Of a stretch of DNA of 64,000 nt, positions 15,131 to 24,151 are shown one piece after another. The notes under the pieces are model-generated. The model saw only the letters and a program-made list of their open reading frames with translations. It searched no databases and was not told where the DNA came from. Source of the DNA: Thermicanus aegyptius DSM 12793 (GTDB lineage Bacteria > Bacillota > Bacilli > Thermicanales > Thermicanaceae). Within the stretch, counting starts at the first letter, position 1; each line of letters opens with the position of its first letter. The DNA is taken from contig NZ_KI783301.1 in NCBI RefSeq assembly GCF_000510645.1, forward strand, positions 1,728,283-1,792,282. The letters run 5' to 3'. The translations under genes and the position numbers were made by a program.

Positions 15131-16162
15131 GTGAAAATCGCTCTCATCGGGACAGGATATAGCAGTATAGAGTTGGTTCGTATTTTGCTCCAACATCCGA
15201 ATGCTGAATTGAAGAAGGTGATCACACACTCCCAAGGGGGAAAAGAGCTTCAGGAGATGTATCCTCACCTGGCTTCAATCGCTGATTTTTCTTTGGAAGA
15301 TTTAGAGATGGATTCTTTTCGTTCCGGTCTGGATGTTGTTTTCCTTGGTACCCCTGCCGGAGTGAGTGGAAAATGGACACCAAAGCTTTTAGATCTGGGC
15401 GTGCGGGTGATTGATTTATCAGGAGATTACCGACTAAAGGATCCCAAAGAATATGAAGCATGGTATAAAAAGGAGGCTTCCCTCTCTTATTTAGGCGAGG
15501 CGGTTTATGGGTTAAGCGAAATCTATAAGGAAGAGATTAAAGGAGCAAGACTCGTCGCCAACCCTGGTTGTTATCCGACAGCTTCATTGCTAACGCTGAT
15601 CCCTGCGCTCAAGGAAGGGTTGATTTCCCACGAGGGGATTATCATCGATGCAAAATCCGGAATATCGGGAGCGGGAAGGGGAGTAAGTCTCTCACTCCAT
15701 TACTCAGAGGTAAATGAAAATTTTAAGGCTTATAAAGTGGGGATTCATCAACATATCCCGGAGATTGAACAGGAATTAAGCAAGATTAAAATGGAGAAGG
15801 TTTTCCTTACCTTTATCCCCCACTTGGCTCCCATGACCAGGGGAATTTTGGTTACCGTCTACGGTCGAAGGAAATCAAACACAACAACCCGTGACCTGAT
15901 CGAGCTATACCGGGAGTTTTACCGCGGAAGCCCCTTTGTGCGGATTCGAGGTGAAGGTTCTTATCCGGCGACCAAAGAAGTGTATGGATCAAATTATTGT
16001 GATATTGGGGTTTATGTAGATGAAAGAAGCGATCAGATCATTCTTTTTGGCGCCATCGATAACATGGTAAAGGGTGCCGCCGGTCAAGCGGTTCAGAATA
16101 TGAACCTCATGTTTGGTCTCGATGAAAGAACCGGTCTTCTCCAAACGCCGATCTATCCTTAA
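15131..16162 (+). CDS. argC: N-acetyl-gamma-glutamyl-phosphate reductase
   Basis: Third step of arginine synthesis: NADPH-dependent reduction of N-acetylglutamyl phosphate to the semialdehyde. The dinucleotide-binding start IALIGTGYSSIELVRIL, the catalytic cysteine in ANPGCYPTAS (C147) and the active-site segment HQHIPEIEQEL are present. The length is 343 aa, normal for the family. The GTG at 15131 follows GGGGTGG by 5 nt; the in-frame GTG at 15122 would overlap that ribosome site. It is the first gene of argCJBD-carAB, but unlike the other genes of the unit it is separated from the next one by 236 bp. Confidence 0.96.
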   Translation: MKIALIGTGYSSIELVRILLQHPNAELKKVITHSQGGKELQEMYPHLASIADFSLEDLEMDSFRSGLDVVFLGTPAGVSGKWTPKLLDLGVRVIDLSGDYRLKDPKEYEAWYKKEASLSYLGEAVYGLSEIYKEEIKGARLVANPGCYPTASLLTLIPALKEGLISHEGIIIDAKSGISGAGRGVSLSLHYSEVNENFKAYKVGIHQHIPEIEQELSKIKMEKVFLTFIPHLAPMTRGILVTVYGRRKSNTTTRDLIELYREFYRGSPFVRIRGEGSYPATKEVYGSNYCDIGVYVDERSDQIILFGAIDNMVKGAAGQAVQNMNLMFGLDERTGLLQTPIYP

Positions 16163-16398
16163 TCTCCGGGATCAGTGATGGAAAGTGGCAAAAGGGAAGA
16201 GGAGGAATGAGAAGGAAGAAAGGGTGAGAAGAGAGGGACCGGGGAAGTTAGAAAACGAGAAATGAAATTCATGTGAAAACGAATGGGAAGTACATGGACG
16301 AAATCAAGATATACAAGAAAATGAATGAAAAACAAAGAGAATAAGGGAAAAAAGAAAAGAAATGAAGAAAAAGATAAGCGAGAAAGAAGGAGCGGGCG
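16163..16398. other. Polypurine-rich spacer between argC and argJ
   Basis: 236 bp with no gene that I can support. From about 16181 the plus strand is strongly purine-biased, made mainly of GA/AG and A-runs with few pyrimidines. All other junctions in argCJBD-carAB are short or overlapping. No terminator and no sigma-A promoter were recognised in it; only the last bases (AAGGAGCGGGCG) serve as the argJ ribosome site. Confidence 0.6.
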
Positions 16399-17640
16399 AT
16401 GATCGAGAAAAATATCATGCTGGAGAAAGAAGGCGGAGTAAAAGTTTTCGAAGGGGGAATTACCTCTCCTCAAGGTTTTCACGCAGGGGGGATCCATATC
16501 GGACTGAAGAAAAAACGACTTGATTTAGGCTGGATCTACTCAGAGATTCCTGCCAATTCAGCCGCCGTATATACGGTGAACCTTTTTCAAGCAGCCCCCC
16601 TTCTGGTGACCAAAGAAAGCATAGGAAAGGAAGGCTGTCTGCAAGCGGTCCTGGTTAATTCGGGAAATGCAAATGCTTGTACCGGGGAAGAGGGATTACG
16701 GGATGCCTATGAAATGAGAGATTCTTTTGCGGAGTTTTTGCATCTTCCTCCCCATCGGGTTGCCGTCTCTTCTACGGGAGTGATTGGTGAGCCTTTGCCG
16801 ATGGAGAAAATAAGAAACGGAATTAGGCAAATATCAAGGATCATTAAAGAAGGAGACGCAACAGATTTTGAACAGGCCATATTGACGACCGACACGACGC
16901 GGAAAAGGTTTAGCGTGGAAGTAGCCATTGATGGAAAAAAGGTTGTGATCGGCGGGGCTGCGAAAGGTTCAGGGATGATTCATCCGAATATGGCGACGAT
17001 GCTCGCCTTTCTTACCACCGATGCTGCCGTGGAACAGCAGGCTCTTCAACTGGCCCTTCGCCAAGTAACCGATGAAACGTTTAACATGATTACCGTAGAT
17101 GGCGATATGAGCACAAATGACATGGTCCTGATCATGGCCAACGGATTGGCGGCTAACCGGCCTTTGCACCCGGAACATCCTGAATGGAGCCTTTTTCTTG
17201 CTGCGCTTAAGGAGGTCGCGAAGAATCTGGCAAAACAGATTGCCAGGGATGGGGAAGGTGCGACGAAGCTTATCGAGGTGCATGTTACGGGAGCCTCGGA
17301 TGAAGAGACGGCAAAAGCGGTAGGAAAAGCGATTGTGGGATCAAGCCTTGTTAAAACGGCAGTCTACGGTGCCGATGCCAATTGGGGGAGAATCATTGCA
17401 GCGATCGGATATAGCCGAAGCCCCATTGATCCGAACCTGGTTAGCATCCGTCTCGGTTCTCTTACCCTCTTCCAAAATGGGAAAAAGGCAGTATACTCGG
17501 AAGAAGAAGCCACCGAGGAGTTGAAGAAAGAGACGGTGCGAATAGAGGTCCTTTTAGGCGGTGGAAAGGGAGAGGCGACAGCCTGGGGCTGTGATTTAAC
17601 CTACGATTATGTACGCATTAATGCCTCGTATAGGACTTAA
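16399..17640 (+). CDS. argJ: Bifunctional ornithine acetyltransferase / N-acetylglutamate synthase
   Basis: Recycles the acetyl group from N-acetylornithine to glutamate, and in bifunctional members also makes N-acetylglutamate from acetyl-CoA. 413 residues, a normal length. The self-cleavage motif KGSGMIHPNMATMLAF places the new N-terminal nucleophile at about T200, giving alpha and beta chains. No argA or argE appears in the cluster, which fits the cyclic pathway. ATG 16399 follows AAGGAGCGGGCG; a second ATG at 16417 is possible. It is the second gene of the arginine operon, with argB beginning 119 bp after its stop. Confidence 0.96.
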   Translation: MIEKNIMLEKEGGVKVFEGGITSPQGFHAGGIHIGLKKKRLDLGWIYSEIPANSAAVYTVNLFQAAPLLVTKESIGKEGCLQAVLVNSGNANACTGEEGLRDAYEMRDSFAEFLHLPPHRVAVSSTGVIGEPLPMEKIRNGIRQISRIIKEGDATDFEQAILTTDTTRKRFSVEVAIDGKKVVIGGAAKGSGMIHPNMATMLAFLTTDAAVEQQALQLALRQVTDETFNMITVDGDMSTNDMVLIMANGLAANRPLHPEHPEWSLFLAALKEVAKNLAKQIARDGEGATKLIEVHVTGASDEETAKAVGKAIVGSSLVKTAVYGADANWGRIIAAIGYSRSPIDPNLVSIRLGSLTLFQNGKKAVYSEEEATEELKKETVRIEVLLGGGKGEATAWGCDLTYDYVRINASYRT

Positions 17641-17759
17641 TCGATTGTTTCATATGAACGCATGTGATAAGAGAAAGGATCGAAGCGGACTTTAGCGTAA
17701 AAGGTCCGGAGAAAAAGAGAAGAACCCATAAGCAACGGAAATGGATAGGGGGGGAAGAT

Positions 17760-18581
17760 GTGAAAAGCATCGTGATAAAGCTGGGGGGGAGCATATTGAA
17801 TGAGATCCCGGATGCTTTTTACGAGCAAATCGTCTTATTTTTTAAAGAAGGAAAAATTAAGCCGATTCTCATTCACGGTGGAGGACCTGCCATCACCGAC
17901 GTCCTAAATCGCTTTGACGTTCCTACCCGATTCGTTCAGGGAATTCGGTACACCGATGAGGAAACCGTGGAGATCGTTGAGATGGTATTAAGTGGAGCGA
18001 TGAACAAGAAGCTGGTTCGAAAGATCATCCAAGCAGGCGGGAAGGCGATGGGGCTAAGCGGCGTCGACGGAGGCCTTTTTCTTGCAGAACAGGTGGATGA
18101 CAAGGAAAGGCTGGGCTTGGTTGGAAAGATTGTCGAGGTAAAGAGGGAGTGGCTTGACCTGCTTCTGGATCAAGGGGTAATCCCGGTCATTTCTCCCCTC
18201 TCCCTAGATGCATCATCCAGGCTTCTTAATGTGAATGCGGATCAAGCGGCTGCGAAAGTTGCGGAAATCTATGGGGGCAGACTTATTTACGTAAGCGATA
18301 TTCCAGGCATCCTGGTTCAGAAAGGGGAGGATCGTCAAATCCTCCATGAAGCGACCGCCGCCGAAATCCTCCGTTATATCTCGGAAGGAGAAATCACAGG
18401 GGGGATGATCCCCAAAGTAGAAACGGCCTTGGCAGCCCTCTCTCAGGGTGCTTCAGAGGCGATCATTATTGATGGGCATGATCCTCAGGCACTGGGGGCA
18501 TCCCTATTGGGAGAAAAGGTTGGAACGAGAATACGTTGGGAGGAGAAGAGTCATGCATCCGCCACTCATGGAGACCTATAA
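17760..18581 (+). CDS. argB: Acetylglutamate kinase
   Basis: Second step of arginine synthesis: phosphorylates N-acetylglutamate. KSIVIKLGGSIL at the N-terminus, HGGGPAIT (substrate and phosphate binding), RLLNVNADQAAAKVAE and GGMIPKVETAL are amino-acid-kinase blocks. The frame is open from 17664, but GTG 17760 lies just after AGGGGGGG and starts the protein at the usual MKSIVIKLGG, so I use it (273 aa). The extra C-terminal residues beyond the family core arise where the frame runs into argD, which it overlaps by 29 bp, indicating translational coupling. Confidence 0.95.
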   Translation: MKSIVIKLGGSILNEIPDAFYEQIVLFFKEGKIKPILIHGGGPAITDVLNRFDVPTRFVQGIRYTDEETVEIVEMVLSGAMNKKLVRKIIQAGGKAMGLSGVDGGLFLAEQVDDKERLGLVGKIVEVKREWLDLLLDQGVIPVISPLSLDASSRLLNVNADQAAAKVAEIYGGRLIYVSDIPGILVQKGEDRQILHEATAAEILRYISEGEITGGMIPKVETALAALSQGASEAIIIDGHDPQALGASLLGEKVGTRIRWEEKSHASATHGDL

Positions 18582-19734
18582 ACGCTACCCCATAAAAATC
18601 GTCAAAGGAAAGGGAAGTTGGGTATGGGACGAAAAGGGGAAAAAGTATCTTGATTTTACTTCCGGCATCGCCGTTTTGAACCTAGGGCATGTTCCCCAGG
18701 AAGTGAAGGAAATGTTGCAACAACAATTGGATGCGGTTTGGCATACCTCCAACCTCTTTCACATCCCCTCCCAAGAAGAACTGGCAAAAAAACTTACGGA
18801 AGTTAGCGTTGCAGATCAAGTCTTTTTCTGCAATAGCGGAACCGAGGCAAATGAAGGAGCGATTAAACTGGCTAGACTATACGCCCATAAAATCCTCGGG
18901 AAAAAGGGAAGTGAAATCATCACCTTTACCCATTCCTTTCACGGGCGAACCTTGGGATCTCTTTCCGCCACTGCCCAAGAACATCTGCAAAAGGGGTTTG
19001 AACCGCTCCTAGAGGGATTTCGTTATCTCCCCTACAATGATATGGAGGCGTTAAACGAGCTGGTCGGGGAGAATACCATTGCGGTCATGTTGGAATTCAT
19101 CCAGGGAGAAGGTGGAGTGATTCCTGCAGAAGAAGAATGGCTGAAGAAGCTTTATACGATCGTAAAGGAAAACGGACTTCTTCTTATTGCCGACGAAGTG
19201 CAGACCGGCATGGGAAGAACAGGGAGCCTTTTCGCTTATGAAGAATATCACATTGAACCGGATATCATAACCCTTGCCAAGGGACTTGGGTCCGGCTTTC
19301 CCATCGGAGCGATTTTGGCAAAGAAAGAAGTAGCAGCTGCCTTTACTCCGGGAACCCATGGCAGCACTTTTGGCGGAAATCCCCTGTCCACAACGGCAGG
19401 TTTGGCTACTTTAAAAGTACTGACCAGAGAGGGATTTCTGGATGAAGTAAAGAGAAAGAGTCAAATGCTAAAAGAAGGGCTCCTCCAATTAGAAAAAAAG
19501 TTTTCCTTCCTTACGGTTAGGGGAAAAGGGTTTCTTTTGGGTATTCAACCGAAAGGAGATGTGGGTACGTTCATCACCATGGCCCGGGAACGGGGAGTTC
19601 TTCTATTAACGGCAGGATCCGGAGTGATCCGTATTTTGCCACCTTTGACCGTGACTGAAGAGGAAATCAAGGAGTTCCTTCAGGTGATGGAGGAGATATT
19701 TGCAGCCTATGCCTTGACGACGCAAGGGGTGTAG
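18553..19734 (+). CDS. argD: Acetylornithine aminotransferase
   Basis: Fourth step: PLP-dependent transamination of N-acetylglutamate semialdehyde to N-acetylornithine. 393 residues. The PLP lysine is in ITLAKGLGSG (K243), with FCNSGTEANEGAIKLAR and LLIADEVQTGMGRTG as further class-III aminotransferase motifs. The frame extends upstream within argB, but ATG 18553, 5-6 nt after GGAGGAGAAGAG, gives the normal N-terminus. carA starts 3 bp after the stop codon. Confidence 0.96.
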   Translation: MHPPLMETYKRYPIKIVKGKGSWVWDEKGKKYLDFTSGIAVLNLGHVPQEVKEMLQQQLDAVWHTSNLFHIPSQEELAKKLTEVSVADQVFFCNSGTEANEGAIKLARLYAHKILGKKGSEIITFTHSFHGRTLGSLSATAQEHLQKGFEPLLEGFRYLPYNDMEALNELVGENTIAVMLEFIQGEGGVIPAEEEWLKKLYTIVKENGLLLIADEVQTGMGRTGSLFAYEEYHIEPDIITLAKGLGSGFPIGAILAKKEVAAAFTPGTHGSTFGGNPLSTTAGLATLKVLTREGFLDEVKRKSQMLKEGLLQLEKKFSFLTVRGKGFLLGIQPKGDVGTFITMARERGVLLLTAGSGVIRILPPLTVTEEEIKEFLQVMEEIFAAYALTTQGV

Positions 19735-19737
19735 AAG

Positions 19738-20835
19738 ATGAAAAAGGGCATGCTGATTTTAGAAAATGGAGCGGTATTTCAAGGAACTTGGATAGGTGCG
19801 GAAGAAGAACGGATCGGTGAAGTGGTTTTTACCACCTCAATGACGGGATATCAAGAGACCCTGACCGACCCCTCTTATGCCGGGCAGATCGTCACTTTCA
19901 CCTACCCCCTTATCGGGAATTACGGGATTAATCTTTATGACGATGAGGCGATAAAACCTGCCGTAGCAGGTCTCATTATGGGAGAAATCGCTGAACTTCC
20001 TAGCCATTATTTATCCGTACAATCTTTTTCCGATCACCTGGAGGACCTAAAGATCAGTGCCCTGACTGGTGTTGACACCAGGGCGCTGGTCCGGATGATT
20101 CGGGAGAAGGGAACGATGTTGGGGACCCTTCATGTTCAACAGGAAGAAGGGGAGGCGAAGGCCAGGCATTTAAAAATGATCGAGGAGTATACTCCACCCT
20201 TTTGGATCGAGGAGGTTTCGTCTCCCAATCTAAAACATTTTGGAGGGGAAGGTCCCCATATTCTACTCATTGACTATGGTTTTAAAAAGTCGATTGTGGA
20301 TGCTTTGCTAAAGGAAGGCTGTCGGGTAACGGTTGCCCCCTATTCGATTTCATTTGAAGAGGTAAAAAAGATGGCCCCCGACGGAATCCTTTTTAGCAAC
20401 GGGCCCGGGGATCCAATGGAGTTGCATCCTTGGTTTAAAGAAGTTAAAGCGATGACAATGCAATACCCTTCCTTGGGGATCTGCTTGGGACATCAGGTCA
20501 TTGCTTTAGCCCATGGGGCGAAGACGGAAAAATTACCTTTTGGACACAGGGGCGCCAATCATCCCGTCAAGGAAAGTTTAACTGGAAAAGTATGGATAAC
20601 CACCCAAAATCACGGGTATGTGGTGACGGAGGAAAGCCTTAATCAAGAAGAGTTTATCATCACGTATCGGAACTTAAACGATCAAAGCATAGAGGGGCTT
20701 AAACACCGGATCTATCCCATTGAAACGGTACAATTCCACCCGGAAGCACATCCGGGCCCTACAGATACCCAATTTATCATTGCTTCCTTTGTGGAAAGAG
20801 TAAGGATGGGAGAGAAAACGTATGCCGTTAGATAA
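19738..20835 (+). CDS. carA: Carbamoyl-phosphate synthase small (glutaminase) subunit
   Basis: Supplies ammonia from glutamine to CarB. 365 residues: an N-terminal small-subunit domain (about 1-140) and a class I glutamine amidotransferase domain with the nucleophile in LGICLGHQ (C249) and the His/Glu of FHPEAHPGP. Its place inside the arginine operon suggests the arginine-specific isoform (as in B. subtilis carAB) rather than the pyrimidine one. It overlaps carB by 14 bp, so the two subunits should be made in balance. Confidence 0.96.
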   Translation: MKKGMLILENGAVFQGTWIGAEEERIGEVVFTTSMTGYQETLTDPSYAGQIVTFTYPLIGNYGINLYDDEAIKPAVAGLIMGEIAELPSHYLSVQSFSDHLEDLKISALTGVDTRALVRMIREKGTMLGTLHVQQEEGEAKARHLKMIEEYTPPFWIEEVSSPNLKHFGGEGPHILLIDYGFKKSIVDALLKEGCRVTVAPYSISFEEVKKMAPDGILFSNGPGDPMELHPWFKEVKAMTMQYPSLGICLGHQVIALAHGAKTEKLPFGHRGANHPVKESLTGKVWITTQNHGYVVTEESLNQEEFIITYRNLNDQSIEGLKHRIYPIETVQFHPEAHPGPTDTQFIIASFVERVRMGEKTYAVR

Positions 20836-23800
20836 AGATCTACGAAAAGTGTTGGTCATCGGCTCCGGTCCCATCGTGATCGGGCAAGCGGCCGAATTTG
20901 ATTACGCGGGGACACAAGCTTGTCTTGCCTTAAAAGAAGAAGGAATTAAGGTGGTTCTTATCAATAATAATCCGGCTACGATCATGACTGACCCTGCGAT
21001 CGCCGACGCTCTTTATCTTGAACCGCTGACGGTAGAAAGTGTAGAGAAAGTGATTGCCCGGGAACGCCCCGACGGACTGATCGCAACCCTTGGAGGTCAA
21101 ACAGGGCTAAATCTAGCTACGGAGCTTTACAACCAGGGAATATTGAAAAAATATGGGGTAAAAGTTTTGGGAACTTCGATTGCGGCGATTAAAAAGGGAG
21201 AGGATCGGGAGGCGTTTCGAAATTTAATGCTTACCATCGGTGAACCAATCCCCGAATCGAAGGTGGTTCATACCGTGGAAGAGGGAGTCGCTTTCGCAGA
21301 GGAGATCGGATACCCTCTCATCCTACGCCCGGCCTATACGCTAGGCGGCGAAGGAGGAGGATTTGCAGGGGACAGAGAGGAATTGCTTACCCTTCTTCCT
21401 AAAGCCCTCTCCCTGAGCCCGATCCATCAAGTGTTATTGGAACGGAGTATCCGGGGATGGAAAGAGATTGAATATGAGGTAATGCGGGATGCGAATGATA
21501 CGGCCATTATTGTATGCAACATGGAAAATTTTGATCCCGTAGGGGTTCATACCGGTGATTCGATCGTGGTTGCCCCGGCTCAAACCTTAACAGACCGGGA
21601 ACATCAAATGCTCCGTTCGGCGGCGATCAAGGTAATCCGTGCTTTGGGGGTTATAGGGGGATGCAATATCCAGTTTGCTTTAGATCCCCATTCCAATCGC
21701 TACACCATCATTGAAGTAAATCCTCGGGTTAGCCGTTCTTCCGCATTGGCCTCTAAAGCGACCGGCTATCCCATTGCCCGCATCGCTACAAAATGCGCAA
21801 TCGGCTATCACTTAGATGAAATCTTAAATCCGGTCACAGGCCACACCTTTGCCGCTTTTGAACCTTCTTTAGATTATGTGGTGGTGAAACTGCCCCGTTT
21901 TCCTTTCGACAAGTTTACCCATGCCGATCGGACTTTAGGGACGCAAATGAAGGCGACGGGGGAAACGATGGCGATTGATCGTACCTTTGAAGGTGCTTTT
22001 TATAAGGCCCTCCGATCCCTTGAGATGAAGCATACCGGGCTTTTAAAAGAGGAATTGGAGAAGGTTTCGGAGGACCTCTTGATGAAGGGATTAATTTCCC
22101 CCCATGATCTTCGGCCTTTTTATTTGGCCGAAGCCTTTCGGAGAGGGATGAGCATCGATGAAATGAATCGTCTCACGTCGATCGATGCCTGGTTTCTCGG
22201 TAAAATTAAAAAGATGGTAGATTTGGAGCAAGAGCTAAGGGAGTACGAATGGCTAAACCTGCCGGATGATCTTCTAAGACGTGCCAAGGAAATACAACTC
22301 CCCGATGCCCGTATCGCAGAAATCTATAAAATATCCGAAGAGGAAATACGTAACCGATATAAAAGGATGGGGATTTCCCCCGGATTTAAAATGGTAGATA
22401 CCTGCGCAGCGGAATTTGAGGCGGCTACCCCTTATTATTACTCAACCTGGAAAGGGTATGATGAAGCACGCGCATTAGAACAGGGGAAAAAGGTGGTCGT
22501 ATTGGGTTCGGGACCGATCCGCATCGGCCAGGGGGTTGAGTTTGACTACGCCTCTGTTCATGCTGTCTGGGCACTGAAGGAAACGGGAATAAAAGCCATC
22601 GTCATCAACAACAACCCGGAAACGGTAAGCACCGATTTCTCCGTTGCGGACCGCCTCTATTTTGAACCTTTGGCACCGGAAGATATTCTTCATATTATAG
22701 AGAAAGAAAAAGCAGACGGGGTTCTTATCCAATTTGGAGGTCAAACTGCGATCAATGTGGCAAAACCCCTCGAGAAAGCAGGAGTAAACATCATTGGCCC
22801 AACCGTGGATGCCATCGACCAACTGGAGGATCGGGAACGGTTCTATGCTTTGCTAGAGAGACTGGATATTCCACACATCCGTGGAGAAATGGCAAAAACT
22901 CCTGAAGAACTGAGGAAGAGTGCCACAAGGTTAGGATTTCCCATCTTAGTGCGCCCCTCCTATGTCATCGGTGGGCAATCCATGGTCCTCTTTTATTCGG
23001 AAGTGGAACTTCTCGACTATCTCGCTTCCTGGAAGGAATATGACGAGGCTTCTTTTCCCACCTTCTTGGTTGATCAATATTTGCCGGGACTCGAATGCGA
23101 AGTAGATCTCATCTGTGATGGGGAGGAAGTTCTCATTCCGGGGGTTTTTGAACATGTGGAGAGGGCAGGTGTTCACTCGGGCGATAGTTTTGCCCTTTTC
23201 CCCTCCGTTACCCTTAGTCAAGAGATAAAGAAAAAGATTGAGGAGTATTCCCGCCGCATTACCCGAGAACTAAATTTTTCCGGCATCATGAACATTCAAT
23301 TCCTCTTAAAAGATGAGGTGCTGTACGTCCTGGAGGTAAACCCAAGGGCTTCACGGACCGTTCCTATTGTTAGTAAGGTAACGGGAATTCCTATGGTTGA
23401 GTGGGCGGTTCATGCTTTGCTCGGTAAAAAAATCTCTGAGATGACGGAAAAGAAGGGTTTGATCCATGAGCCTTTCTTTTATACCGTGAAAGCCCCCATT
23501 TTTTCCACGGGCAAACTGAAGGGAGTGGATCCGGTCCTCGGACCGGAAATGAAATCGACGGGAGAGGTTCTCTCTTTAGGCTGCACTCCGGAAGAAGCAT
23601 TAAGGAAAGCTTTTTCGATGGGCGGCTTTCCACCTCTAAGCAAAAAAGAGCTGGAGGGAAAAGGGATTCTTCTCGCCATCTCGGATCGGGAGAAGGAGAG
23701 AAGTTTACCATTGATTCATCAATTATCGATCAACATACGTTCCATCCTCTATGCGACCCGAGGTACGGCTCGCTTTTTGAAAGAGCATGGAATTGCCGTG

Positions 23801-24061
23801 CAGAAGATCGTGGAGACAAAGGAAGAAGTGCTAAGATTATTTAAAGAAAAGGAGATCACCATGGGAATTGTCCTTCCTACCCATGGAGGAAGGAAAAAGA
23901 GCCTTGGTTATACGATACGCGAGACGGCTCTTCGCCAACGGGTTCCGCTCTTTACCTGCATCGATACTCTCAAATATTTCTTGCAAACAGAAGAGGTACC
24001 ACTCACCGTTAGAAGCTTAGAGGGATACCGGTTACAAAACTCATCCAGCCCCGTTATTTAA
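20822..24061 (+). CDS. carB: Carbamoyl-phosphate synthase large subunit
   Basis: Makes carbamoyl phosphate from bicarbonate, ATP and ammonia passed from CarA. 1079 residues: two ATP-grasp halves, each starting with a Rossmann-like block (KVLVIGSGPIVIGQAAEFDY near 9 and KVVVLGSGPIRIGQGVEFDY near 556), a middle oligomerisation region, and a C-terminal MGS-like allosteric domain from about 940 (ILLAISDREKE; TRGTARFLKEHG). The length is near normal. It is the last gene of the first arginine unit, before a weak terminator and the argF promoter. The C-terminal domain is rather divergent, which is common in arginine-specific copies. Confidence 0.95.
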   Translation: MPLDKDLRKVLVIGSGPIVIGQAAEFDYAGTQACLALKEEGIKVVLINNNPATIMTDPAIADALYLEPLTVESVEKVIARERPDGLIATLGGQTGLNLATELYNQGILKKYGVKVLGTSIAAIKKGEDREAFRNLMLTIGEPIPESKVVHTVEEGVAFAEEIGYPLILRPAYTLGGEGGGFAGDREELLTLLPKALSLSPIHQVLLERSIRGWKEIEYEVMRDANDTAIIVCNMENFDPVGVHTGDSIVVAPAQTLTDREHQMLRSAAIKVIRALGVIGGCNIQFALDPHSNRYTIIEVNPRVSRSSALASKATGYPIARIATKCAIGYHLDEILNPVTGHTFAAFEPSLDYVVVKLPRFPFDKFTHADRTLGTQMKATGETMAIDRTFEGAFYKALRSLEMKHTGLLKEELEKVSEDLLMKGLISPHDLRPFYLAEAFRRGMSIDEMNRLTSIDAWFLGKIKKMVDLEQELREYEWLNLPDDLLRRAKEIQLPDARIAEIYKISEEEIRNRYKRMGISPGFKMVDTCAAEFEAATPYYYSTWKGYDEARALEQGKKVVVLGSGPIRIGQGVEFDYASVHAVWALKETGIKAIVINNNPETVSTDFSVADRLYFEPLAPEDILHIIEKEKADGVLIQFGGQTAINVAKPLEKAGVNIIGPTVDAIDQLEDRERFYALLERLDIPHIRGEMAKTPEELRKSATRLGFPILVRPSYVIGGQSMVLFYSEVELLDYLASWKEYDEASFPTFLVDQYLPGLECEVDLICDGEEVLIPGVFEHVERAGVHSGDSFALFPSVTLSQEIKKKIEEYSRRITRELNFSGIMNIQFLLKDEVLYVLEVNPRASRTVPIVSKVTGIPMVEWAVHALLGKKISEMTEKKGLIHEPFFYTVKAPIFSTGKLKGVDPVLGPEMKSTGEVLSLGCTPEEALRKAFSMGGFPPLSKKELEGKGILLAISDREKERSLPLIHQLSINIRSILYATRGTARFLKEHGIAVQKIVETKEEVLRLFKEKEITMGIVLPTHGGRKKSLGYTIRETALRQRVPLFTCIDTLKYFLQTEEVPLTVRSLEGYRLQNSSSPVI

Positions 24062-24080
24062 GGCGGGTATTTTTTTTTAC
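24050..24080 (+). terminator. Weak terminator-like hairpin at the end of carB
   Basis: CCCG (24050-24053) can pair with CGGG (24064-24067), followed by TATTTTTTTTT. The stem is only 4 bp and includes the carB stop region, so some read-through into argFGH is likely. Confidence 0.35.
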
Positions 24081-24088
24081 ATTTATAG

Positions 24089-24123
24089 TTGCATAATTAT
24101 CCGTTTAGTTGTATTATAATCCA
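24089..24123 (+). promoter_or_regulatory. argF promoter with two ARG boxes
   Basis: TTGCAT (24089-24094), 17 bp, TATTAT (24112-24117). TGTATTATAATCCA (24110-24123) covers the -10 and TGCATAATTATCCG (24090-24103) the -35. Spacing and sequence follow the argC control region, so both units should respond together to ArgR/AhrC. Confidence 0.75.
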
Positions 24124-24151
24124 TATCAGATATGATGAAGGGGTGGGGAGA

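Noticed and set aside
16159-16497. 112-codon minus-strand frame opposite the argC-argJ spacer
   Set aside because: Its Phe/Leu/Ser-rich sequence merely mirrors the polypurine tract, and it runs antisense into argJ.
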